This document shows positions 9,262-15,817 of a stretch of DNA of 64,000 bases, one piece after another; position 1 is the first letter of the stretch; each line of letters opens with the position of its first letter. The notes beneath the pieces are model-generated. The model was not told the DNA's origin, did no database searches, and saw nothing but the letters and a program-made list of their open reading frames with translations. The DNA is from Minicystis rosea (lineage in GTDB: Bacteria > Myxococcota_A > Polyangia > Polyangiales > Polyangiaceae), in NCBI GenBank assembly GCA_001931535.1, contig CP016211.1, forward strand, positions 14,213,501-14,277,500, written 5' to 3'. Made by a program: the position numbers and the translations under genes.

Positions 9262-10713
9262 ATGCTCCGGAGGCTTCTCGGAATGACCCAGCAGCAGACC
9301 CAAACGAGCTCTCGACCCGGGCAGATGACCGCGGTCATGCGGGCGATGCCGCAGGCCACTGGCCCCAAGGTCCTGCGTATCGGTCTCGTTCAGGGCGGCA
9401 AGGTGATCGAGGAGCGCGTCATCAAGCAGCGGACGCACGTCACGATCGGCCCGAGCGAAAAGAGCATGTTCGTCATCCCCAGCAAGAACATCCCGCCGAA
9501 TTTCCGGGTGTTCGAGCTCGTGGGCAACGACTACTACCTGAACTTCCTCGACGGCATGACCGGCCGCGTCGCGCTGAAGACGGGCATCTCGGATCTCGCC
9601 GCGCTCCGCGGTCAGGCGAAGAAGGTCCAGGTCGGCAATGTCCAGGCCTATCAAGTCCAGCTCAGCGAGGACGCACGCGGCAAGGTGATGGTCGGCGAGA
9701 CGACCTTCCTCTTCCAGTTCGTCGCGCCTCCGCCGGCGCAGCCGAAGCCGCAGCTCCCCGTCTCGGTGCAGTCGGGCCTCGCGAGCGACATCGACTGGAC
9801 GACGACGATCATCGCGGCCTTCTCGTTCCTGTTCCACTTCGGCGCCGTCGGCTCCATCTACTCCGATTGGATGGACCCGATCGTCGACGACGAGGTCAGC
9901 GTCGCGCAGCTCCTCGAGTCGGTGAAGCAGCTCCCGCCGCCGCCTCCCGTGGAGACGCCGAAGGAGAGCGAGACGCCCGTGGCCACCGCCGCTGCGCAGC
10001 CGTCGGAAGCACCGAAGGCGCACAGCTCCGGCGGCAGCGTCGGCAAGAGCGCGGGTGGTCCGGCGAAGGGCAGCCTCTCCGACGCGAAGGCCGCAGCGAT
10101 CTCGCACGAGCTCGCGCAGCTCGACATGGCGATGGTCGGCGCGCTGAACTCGAAGGGCGGCGCCACGTCGAGCGTGCTCGATCGCGGTGACACGCCGACG
10201 GGCCTGCTCGATGCGGCTGCGGCCGCGGGTGCGGGTGCCGGTGCAGGCGGCGTCGCAGGTCTTCACCTCGGCGGTGGCGGCGGCGGCGTGGTCAAGCCGG
10301 GCAGCGCGGGCGGCGGTGGTCTCGCATCGATCGGTGACCGCGGCGGCGGTGCGCCGGCGAGCGCGGGCTCTGCACAGAAGGTGAAGGGCCCGGTCGGCAG
10401 CGCGAGCATCGGCGGCGCGGCGGTCTCCGGCGGCAGCGTGTCGAACGCGTCCGCGGTCGTGGCCGGCATGGCTGCAGGGTTCCGGCGTTGTTACAACAAG
10501 GGCCTTCAAGAGGATCCGAACATGAAGGGCTCGGTGCGCGTCACCGCGAAGATCGGGCCGAACGGTGAGGTCCTCTCGGTCAGCCCCTCGGGCAGCGGCC
10601 TCTCCGGCACCGTGGTCTCCTGCGTTGCTGCGCGCGTCTCCTCCGCGCAGTTCGCGCCGCCCGACGGTGGTGGCGCGACGATCGTCATTCCCGTGACCTT
10701 CGTCAGTCAGTAA
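9262..10713 (+). CDS. FHA-like/TM/TonB-like protein with AgmX/PglI-type C-terminus (GltG/NfsG-like)
   Basis: About 483 residues from ATG 9262 (ATG 9283 also possible). The N-terminal ~145 residues form a beta-rich cytoplasmic domain (LRIGLVQGGKVIEERVI ... HVTIGPSEKSMFVI) resembling an FHA fold. A hydrophobic segment near residue 180 (TTIIAAFSFLFHFGAVGSIY) would cross the inner membrane. A Pro/Gly/Ala/Ser-rich linker follows. The last ~85 residues match the AgmX/PglI C-terminal pattern: RRCYNKGL, GSVRVTAKIGPNGEV, VVSCVAARV and VIPVTF, with two conserved cysteines. In Myxococcus GltG and NfsG are inner-membrane proteins with this layout that reach towards the outer membrane. It closes the six-gene cluster. 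Confidence 0.8.
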   Translation: MLRRLLGMTQQQTQTSSRPGQMTAVMRAMPQATGPKVLRIGLVQGGKVIEERVIKQRTHVTIGPSEKSMFVIPSKNIPPNFRVFELVGNDYYLNFLDGMTGRVALKTGISDLAALRGQAKKVQVGNVQAYQVQLSEDARGKVMVGETTFLFQFVAPPPAQPKPQLPVSVQSGLASDIDWTTTIIAAFSFLFHFGAVGSIYSDWMDPIVDDEVSVAQLLESVKQLPPPPPVETPKESETPVATAAAQPSEAPKAHSSGGSVGKSAGGPAKGSLSDAKAAAISHELAQLDMAMVGALNSKGGATSSVLDRGDTPTGLLDAAAAAGAGAGAGGVAGLHLGGGGGGVVKPGSAGGGGLASIGDRGGGAPASAGSAQKVKGPVGSASIGGAAVSGGSVSNASAVVAGMAAGFRRCYNKGLQEDPNMKGSVRVTAKIGPNGEVLSVSPSGSGLSGTVVSCVAARVSSAQFAPPDGGGATIVIPVTFVSQ

Positions 10714-10852
10714 CGATGGGGCCGCAAGCGGCCCCAAACCCTGAGTCACGATGGGGCCGCAAGCGGCCCCAAACCCCGGGCCGGGCGAGCCGGCCCTGAT
10801 CACGATGGGGCCGCAAGCGGCCCCAAACCCCGGGCCGGACGAGCCGGCCCTG
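10714..10852 (+). repeat. Intergenic hairpin repeat family A, three copies
   Basis: Three head-to-tail copies of a roughly 52-bp unit begin directly after the stop codon of the FHA/TonB-like gene. Each contains GGGGCCGCAAGCGGCCCC (a perfect hairpin, e.g. 10718-10735 and 10753-10770). Copies 2 and 3 add a second hairpin, GGGCCGG-N5-CCGGCCC (10778-10796 in copy 2), ending in CCTGATCACG. The same unit recurs at 19275-19370 and, reversed, at 20434-20490. The first hairpin may act as a transcription stop although no T-tract follows. Confidence 0.85.
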
Positions 10853-11037
10853 ATCACGACGAGTCGAGCTTGATCACGATGACCCGGCCGTGATCGTGAT
10901 CACGGTGACCTGGCCGTGATCGCGACGAGTCGATCGTGATCACGATGACCTGGCCGTGATCGCGACGAGTCGACACTGACCACGATGAGCCGGGCCAGAT
11001 CACGACGAGTCGAGCTTGATCACGACGGTGTTGTTCG
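10852..11037 (+). repeat. 20-bp tandem repeat array, about nine copies
   Basis: Immediately after family A the sequence continues as degenerate 20-bp units, e.g. GATCACGACGAGTCGAGCTT at 10852 and again at 10998, and GATCACGATGACCTGGCCGT at 10938. Units start at 10852, 10872, 10892 (6 bp longer), 10918, 10938, 10958, 10978, 10998 and 11018. There is no spacer variation of the CRISPR kind and no plausible gene. The remainder of this 536-bp gap (11038-11196) shows nothing recognisable. Confidence 0.8.
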
Positions 11038-11196
11038 CTGCACAGCATCGTCGCGCCGTTTCGCTGTGCGCTCCGTTGCCCCGTGCATTTGCTCATCGGC
11101 GAATGAACGTCTCCGCCTCGACGAGCAACAAGAACCAGTGACCAACCCTGCGCTCTTTCCCGACGGAAATCACGAGGAGCGGGCACGGTGGTTGCG

Positions 11197-11244
11197 TTGA
11201 CACCCCGTACATGGCCCCATATAGTGGGCCCGGTCTCCCGGAGG
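11197..11244 (+). promoter_or_regulatory. Strong sigma70-like promoter and RBS of the polysaccharide-export genes
   Basis: TTGACA at 11197-11202, a 17-base spacer, and TATAGT at 11220-11225 form a near-consensus promoter. GGAGG at 11240-11244 is placed correctly for ATG 11250. Such a clear promoter in 70% GC sequence is unlikely by chance. The predicted leader is very short, about 15-20 bases. Confidence 0.75.
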
Positions 11245-11249
11245 GTTGA

Positions 11250-11837
11250 ATGCGGCGTCAAAGGATCCTCGGCTTCACTGCAGTGGCGGCCTTCGCGCTC
11301 TTGATCGGCCACGGAATCGCGGCCGCGCAGGCGCAGGGACAGGCCCTACCGCAGGCGCCGGATGCGACCGCGGGCCTGACGCGTCAGGTGAACCTGTCGC
11401 CCCAGGAGCAGCTCTCGCAGGGCGACTCGTTCCTCGCGCGCATGGATGGATCGCGCACGGTCGTTCGTCAGGCGCTGGAGAAGGCGCGCATCGCGCGCGA
11501 CGTCGTGAAGACGCTCTGTCTCAACGACAAGCTGAACCAACTCGACGTCGCCATCCGCTCCGCACGCGAGCGGCGCGAGTCGCTGGCAGCCGCGGCGCAG
11601 CGCAGTGACGTCGATCTCGCGAATCACGAGTTCACCATTCTGAGCGTGCTGCGTCAGCGCTCCGAGCAACTCACCGCCGAGGCCAACCAGTGCATCGGAC
11701 AGGAGGCGGGCTTCGTCGGCGACAGCGCGGTCTCGTTCACGGTCGACCCTGGGATCGTCGATGATCCTTCGGTCCTCGAGCCGCAGCTCGGCTCCATCGT
11801 GGCCGATCCCCCCAACTGCACCAGCTGCGTCAAGTAG
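11250..11837 (+). CDS. Periplasmic helical protein beside OPX/beta-barrel exporter, unknown function
   Basis: A 195-residue protein with a signal peptide (ILGFTAVAAFALLIGHGIAAAQA). The mature part is mostly helical and probably coiled coil (LEKARIARDVVKTLCLNDKL, RERRESLAAAAQRSDV). It has paired cysteines (CLND, CIGQ and the C-terminal CTSC) that could form disulfides. It begins the transcription unit driven by the promoter at 11197 and lies 55 bases before the beta-barrel gene. I do not recognise the family; from context it may assist polysaccharide export, for example as a periplasmic partner of the beta-barrel. Confidence 0.7.
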   Translation: MRRQRILGFTAVAAFALLIGHGIAAAQAQGQALPQAPDATAGLTRQVNLSPQEQLSQGDSFLARMDGSRTVVRQALEKARIARDVVKTLCLNDKLNQLDVAIRSARERRESLAAAAQRSDVDLANHEFTILSVLRQRSEQLTAEANQCIGQEAGFVGDSAVSFTVDPGIVDDPSVLEPQLGSIVADPPNCTSCVK

Positions 11838-11892
11838 CACGGGCGCGCAGGCTGCTTACTTCCCGCGATGAAGGCGACTGCCCGAGCAGGCG

Positions 11893-13287
11893 ATGAAACC
11901 TAGTGTATTCCTTTCGGCGGTGGTTTGCGCGACGTTGGCGCTCCCGGCCGTCGCATCGGCTCAGGATCAAATCTGGCTGCGTGATCGACGGTACACCGTA
12001 GGTCCCGGCTATCGCGCAGGCGACTTCGAGATCCACCCTGGGGCTGCCGCAGAGTTCGGCTTCGATTCCAACTACCTGCGGCGCTCGGCGGGTGACGACC
12101 AAGTCCCGGTCCTCTCTTCGCTGCGCCTGCGCATCACCCCGTCGCTCTCGGTCACCACGCTCGGTCTGCAGCGTCGAGATGACGGCGCCCAACGCCCCAC
12201 CGTCGAGTTCAGGGCCGGCGCCTCGCTCACGTACAACGAGTTCTTTCCCGTCGCCGCGCCCACGGCGGCCACCGCCGAAATCATGCGCGCGCAGCGCAAC
12301 CTCGGGGCTGCGGCCGATCTCGGCCTCGCGATCCTCCCGGGGCGCCCGTGGTCGGGCGTCTTGAACCTGAGCTACATGCGCGCGATCACGCCCACCGATC
12401 AGGGCGCCGAGTTCGTCCCCAGCACGAAGCAGGTCGCCTTCAACCGCGACCTGCCGCGCGCCAGCGCGGAGCTCGTGTGGACGCCGGGCGCGGGGCTCTT
12501 CGAGTGGCGGCTCGGCTACAGCTTCGCGGGCACCGTCTTCGAGGATTCGGACTTCGGGCAGCTCACCAGCATCACCAACGCGATCACCACGCGCGGCCGC
12601 TGGCGCTTCCTCCCGCGGACGTCGCTCATGTACGACGCGTCGTTCGGGTTCATCAACTACACGAATCCGGAAGCTGCGGGCCAGGGCGGCAAGCTCTCGT
12701 CGCATCCGATGCGTGCGCGCCTCGGCATCAACGGCCTGATCACGCCTTCGTTCTCGATCCTCGCGCTCGCTGGTTGGGGCGCGAGCTTCTACAAGGTGAC
12801 GCCGGATGCGCCCGATCAGAACTTCGACAGCGTCATCGGGCAGCTCGAGCTCAAGTGGTTCCTCACGCCCAACCCGTCGGCGAACACCACTCAGGCGTCG
12901 CCCTCGCTCTCGGCCATCTCGGTCGGCTTCCTCCGCGATTTCTACGACAGCTACATCGGCAACTACTTCGAGCGTGATCGCGGGTACTTGTCGTTCTCGT
13001 ACTTCTACGGCGGGAAGTTCCTGATCGTGCTCGAGGGCGGTGCGGGCCCGGTCATCTATCCGAAGTTCCTCTCCAAGGCGGCCGGCGAGCAGGAGGGGTT
13101 CACCGACATCCGGTTCGATGCGTCGCTCTTCGCGGAGTATCGCTTCAAGGACCAGTTCGGCGTGAGCGCGTCGGTGCGCTACAACGAGAACGTCAACAAG
13201 CATCCGATCCCGGTCTCGGACGGGAAGTCGGACGATCTGTCCTTCCGTCAAATCGAGACATACCTCGGCTTTCGCTGGCTGATGTGA
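11893..13287 (+). CDS. Outer-membrane beta-barrel of an EpsX/WzpX-like export pair
   Basis: A 464-residue protein with a signal peptide (FLSAVVCATLALPAVASA). The rest has alternating amphipathic strands ending in aromatic residues and a C-terminal strand FRQIETYLGFRWLM typical of outer-membrane barrels. Strand-like segments run throughout (VEFRAGASLTYNEF, WRLGYSFAGTVFE, GYLSFSYFYGGKFLIVLEG, QFGVSASVRYNENV), enough for about 16-18 strands. It is followed by a short OPX gene. In Myxococcus EpsX, a barrel, and EpsY, a short OPX protein, are described as a composite translocon for exopolysaccharide. That role is inferred from barrel features plus adjacency. Confidence 0.8.
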   Translation: MKPSVFLSAVVCATLALPAVASAQDQIWLRDRRYTVGPGYRAGDFEIHPGAAAEFGFDSNYLRRSAGDDQVPVLSSLRLRITPSLSVTTLGLQRRDDGAQRPTVEFRAGASLTYNEFFPVAAPTAATAEIMRAQRNLGAAADLGLAILPGRPWSGVLNLSYMRAITPTDQGAEFVPSTKQVAFNRDLPRASAELVWTPGAGLFEWRLGYSFAGTVFEDSDFGQLTSITNAITTRGRWRFLPRTSLMYDASFGFINYTNPEAAGQGGKLSSHPMRARLGINGLITPSFSILALAGWGASFYKVTPDAPDQNFDSVIGQLELKWFLTPNPSANTTQASPSLSAISVGFLRDFYDSYIGNYFERDRGYLSFSYFYGGKFLIVLEGGAGPVIYPKFLSKAAGEQEGFTDIRFDASLFAEYRFKDQFGVSASVRYNENVNKHPIPVSDGKSDDLSFRQIETYLGFRWLM

Positions 13288-13291
13288 GGCC

Positions 13292-13313
13292 CGCCGCCGC
13301 GCGGGCGGCGGCG
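13292..13313 (+). terminator. GC-rich hairpin after beta-barrel gene
   Basis: CGCCGCCGC-GCGG-GCGGCGGCG is a perfect 9-bp stem with a 4-base loop, starting 5 bases after the stop codon. There is no T-tract, so it may only stabilise the upstream message or attenuate transcription. Confidence 0.35.
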
Positions 13314-13372
13314 ATCGGGTTCCGGTTGAATCGCGCCGGCGGTAAGCGCATCCAACCGCGACGAGGTCTTCG

Positions 13373-13987
13373 TTGAGGCACGCATCACGATGGAATCGAG
13401 CCGCGGCGCGAGGCGCGGCGCTGTTGCTCCTGCCGCTCTTCGCCGTCGCGTGCGGCGGGCCGCCGCGGCCGCTCAGCCTGCCGCCGCCCGTCGAGGTCAC
13501 GAGCCTCGGCATCGGGGACACGCTGGAGATCCGCGTCGTCGGCGAGGACAAGCTCCCGGTCCAGTACACGGTGGCGCCCAACGGCACGATCGACTTCCCC
13601 TACGTGAAGCGCATCTCGATCGCCGGGCTCGAGCCGCAGGAGGTCGCCGATCTCGTGAGGCAGAAGCTCATCGAGAAGCAGATCCTGAGCGATCCCAACG
13701 TCTCCGTGAACATCAAGGAGTACAACTCCAAGCGCGTCGAGGTGATGGGCGAGGTGCAGCACCCGGGCTCGTTCCCGATGGCATCGGGGATGACGTTGCT
13801 GCGCGCCATCTCGATCGCGGGCGGCTTCAATCCGCTGGCGAAGCGCAGCGAGGTCACCGTTCGCCGGCGGATCAAGGGCGAGACGCGCGCGGCGACCATC
13901 TCGGTGGAAGACATCATCGACAATCGCATCCCCGATCCGCCGCTCCAGGCTGGGGATTCGATCAACGTCCCGCAGAAGGTGTTTTGA
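13373..13987 (+). CDS. Short OPX polysaccharide-export lipoprotein (EpsY-like, Wza family)
   Basis: 204 residues starting at TTG 13373, preceded by GAGG at 13363; no ATG in this frame gives a signal peptide. The lipoprotein signal is AALLLLPLFAVAC. The Poly_export domain follows (IGDTLEIRVVGEDKLPVQYT, PNGTIDFPYV), then one SLBB-like domain (VEVMGEVQHPGSFPMASGMT, LLRAISIAGGFNPLAKRSEV) ending DSINVPQKVF. It stops there, without the further domains and C-terminal helix with which Wza crosses the outer membrane. Such short OPX proteins cannot cross the membrane alone and are proposed to pair with a beta-barrel, here the preceding gene. Confidence 0.9.
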   Translation: MRHASRWNRAAARGAALLLLPLFAVACGGPPRPLSLPPPVEVTSLGIGDTLEIRVVGEDKLPVQYTVAPNGTIDFPYVKRISIAGLEPQEVADLVRQKLIEKQILSDPNVSVNIKEYNSKRVEVMGEVQHPGSFPMASGMTLLRAISIAGGFNPLAKRSEVTVRRRIKGETRAATISVEDIIDNRIPDPPLQAGDSINVPQKVF

Positions 13988-14053
13988 GCCCTGTTGGGCG
14001 TCGCGCTGCTGCGTCTCCGTTGCCAAGGTTCGCGGGCGCTCGCGTGAGCGTCG

Positions 14054-15223
14054 ATGTCCGTGGGTTTGCCCCCGGAAAGCCGGTTTGCTAGAGCCCGCGC
14101 GATGGAGCGCGATCTGGCCGCGGAGGCCGCGCCGCCCGCGGCGCCCGTGATGGAGGTGCCGCTGCCTCCTACGCAGGGCGGTGTGGCGGGGCTCATTCAG
14201 CGCCACGGCGTCAAGCTGCTCGCGTCGATCCTGCTCGGCGGCGGGCTCGCGTGGTTGCTGGCGCGCGGCGGGCTGCCGCTGGTCCCGCCGGCGCACGCGT
14301 TCGCGAAGGTGAAGCCCTGGACGGTCGTCGTCTACGTGGCGTCGCTCGCGATCGTGCACTTCTTCCGAGCATTTCGCTGGCGTCATCTGCTCCGGCCCGT
14401 GGGGCAGGCGTCGGCGCGCAGCGTGATCGGGGTGTCGTGGATCGCGTTTGGGGCGATCCTCCTGTCGCCGCTTCGCAGCGGCGAGATCGTGCGGCCGTAC
14501 CTGATCACGAAGCGCAGCAACGTGCGCTTCTGGGAGGCCGCGGGCACCGTCGGCGCGGAGCGGGTCATCGATGGGCTCGTGTTGAGCGCGGTGCTCTTCG
14601 CGGGGCTCTCGCTGGCCACGCCGCTCAGCCCGTTGCCCGACCACGTCGGCAACTTGCCGGTGCCCGCCGCCGCGGTCCCCAAGGCGGCGTACGGCGCGCT
14701 CATCTTGTTCATGAGCGCCTTCGCGCTCATGGGGATCTTCTTCTTCGCCCGCGATTTCGCGCGCCGCGCGACCTTCGCCGTGATCGGGCTCGTCTCGCGT
14801 GATCTCGCGGCCGCGTTCGCGCGCATCGTGGAGCGCGTCGCCGATGGGCTCCGGTTCTTGCCGTCGGCGCAGCACACGATGCCGTTCCTCGCGGAGACGC
14901 TCGCGTATTGGGGCGTCAACGTGCTCGGCGTGGCGTTGCTCGCGTGGGGCGCGGGGCTCGAGAGCATCACGCTGGCGCAGGCGGCGGTGACGGTCGGGTG
15001 CCTCGGCGTCGGCATTCTGGTGCCGGCGGGGCCGGGGTACTTCGGTGCGTTCCAGCTCTCCACGTACATGGCGCTGGCCATGTACTTCCCGGAGGCGATG
15101 CTCGTCGGTCCGGGCGCGGCGTTCGTCTTCCTCCTCTACGTGGCGCAGGTCGGCTTCCACGTCGCGGCGATGTTGTTCGCGCTGGTGCTCGATCGCCTCG
15201 AGCCGCGGGCGATCACGGCCTGA
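14054..15223 (+). CDS. Flippase-like integral membrane protein, LPG synthase TM/UPF0104 family
   Basis: 389 residues from the start at 14054, or 373 from ATG 14102, which is also plausible. About eight hydrophobic segments are visible (LLASILLGGGLAWLLA, TVVVYVASLAIVHFF, IGVSWIAFGAILLSPL, ALILFMSAFALMGIFFF, TVGCLGVGILVPAGPGYFGA, and others). Family hallmarks include FRAFRWRHLLRP, SPLRSGEIVRPYLI and GPGYFGAFQ. Members resemble the membrane part of MprF and are often linked to lipid or glycan traffic. Its position after the OPX gene suggests a role in envelope glycan or lipid transport. The substrate is unknown. Confidence 0.8.
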   Translation: MSVGLPPESRFARARAMERDLAAEAAPPAAPVMEVPLPPTQGGVAGLIQRHGVKLLASILLGGGLAWLLARGGLPLVPPAHAFAKVKPWTVVVYVASLAIVHFFRAFRWRHLLRPVGQASARSVIGVSWIAFGAILLSPLRSGEIVRPYLITKRSNVRFWEAAGTVGAERVIDGLVLSAVLFAGLSLATPLSPLPDHVGNLPVPAAAVPKAAYGALILFMSAFALMGIFFFARDFARRATFAVIGLVSRDLAAAFARIVERVADGLRFLPSAQHTMPFLAETLAYWGVNVLGVALLAWGAGLESITLAQAAVTVGCLGVGILVPAGPGYFGAFQLSTYMALAMYFPEAMLVGPGAAFVFLLYVAQVGFHVAAMLFALVLDRLEPRAITA

Positions 15224-15281
15224 GCGGCGATCTTCGTCGAGAACTTGGCCCGCGTTGCGGGGGCGCGCTACGCGCCGGTGG

Positions 15282-15740
15282 ATGCGGAAGCTCGCGCACG
15301 TGATTCTCCTCGCCGCGGCCTTGGCGGCGCCGGCCTACGTCGCGCTCCGGAGCGAGGAGGCCTCCGCCAACGTGGCCTACGACTCGCCGTACTCGTTCGA
15401 GCAGACCTACGGGACCGCGCTCCGGTTGGTGCGGGTCGATCTCGGATGCAAGGTCACCGAGAAGGACATGGACAGCGGCTACCTGCTCTTCGAGTACACG
15501 AGCCTCGAGAGCGGCAAGCGGGCGCATCGTGGATCGATCGAGGTCGTGCGCAACCGGCAGGGGACGCACGTGGCCGTGCAGCTCCCGAGCCTGCCGCGCT
15601 ACCACGAGCAGATGATCGTGGATGCGCTGGCGCGGAAGCTCATCAGCGAGCACGGCGAGCCGCCTCGCAACAAGCCCGCCTCCCCGCCGCCTCCGCAGGA
15701 GGATGCGGGCGCCGGTGACGCGCAGTCGCCTCATGGATGA
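15282..15740 (+). CDS. Small secreted protein, unknown function
   Basis: 152 residues from ATG 15282, chosen because it begins a good signal peptide (LAHVILLAAALAAPAYVALR ... ASANVAYD). The mature domain alternates strands and helices (ALRLVRVDLGCKVTEKDMDS, GYLLFEYTSL, HVAVQLPSLPRYHEQMIVDA) and ends in a Pro-rich tail. One cysteine is present. It lies 58 bases after the flippase-like gene and is the last gene in this direction before a convergent gene. I recognise no family; a small periplasmic accessory role is guessed from location only. Confidence 0.65.
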   Translation: MRKLAHVILLAAALAAPAYVALRSEEASANVAYDSPYSFEQTYGTALRLVRVDLGCKVTEKDMDSGYLLFEYTSLESGKRAHRGSIEVVRNRQGTHVAVQLPSLPRYHEQMIVDALARKLISEHGEPPRNKPASPPPPQEDAGAGDAQSPHG

Positions 15741-15817
15741 CGAAGGCGAGCGCGCCTTCGCTCATGTGCATCCTCGTGGCGGAGCCGTAGTGCAGCGCGA
15801 TCGATCGTGTCGATCGA

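Noticed and set aside
10852..11037. CRISPR array or clustered regulator sites
   Set aside because: The 20-bp units abut directly and are degenerate; there is no repeat-spacer structure.
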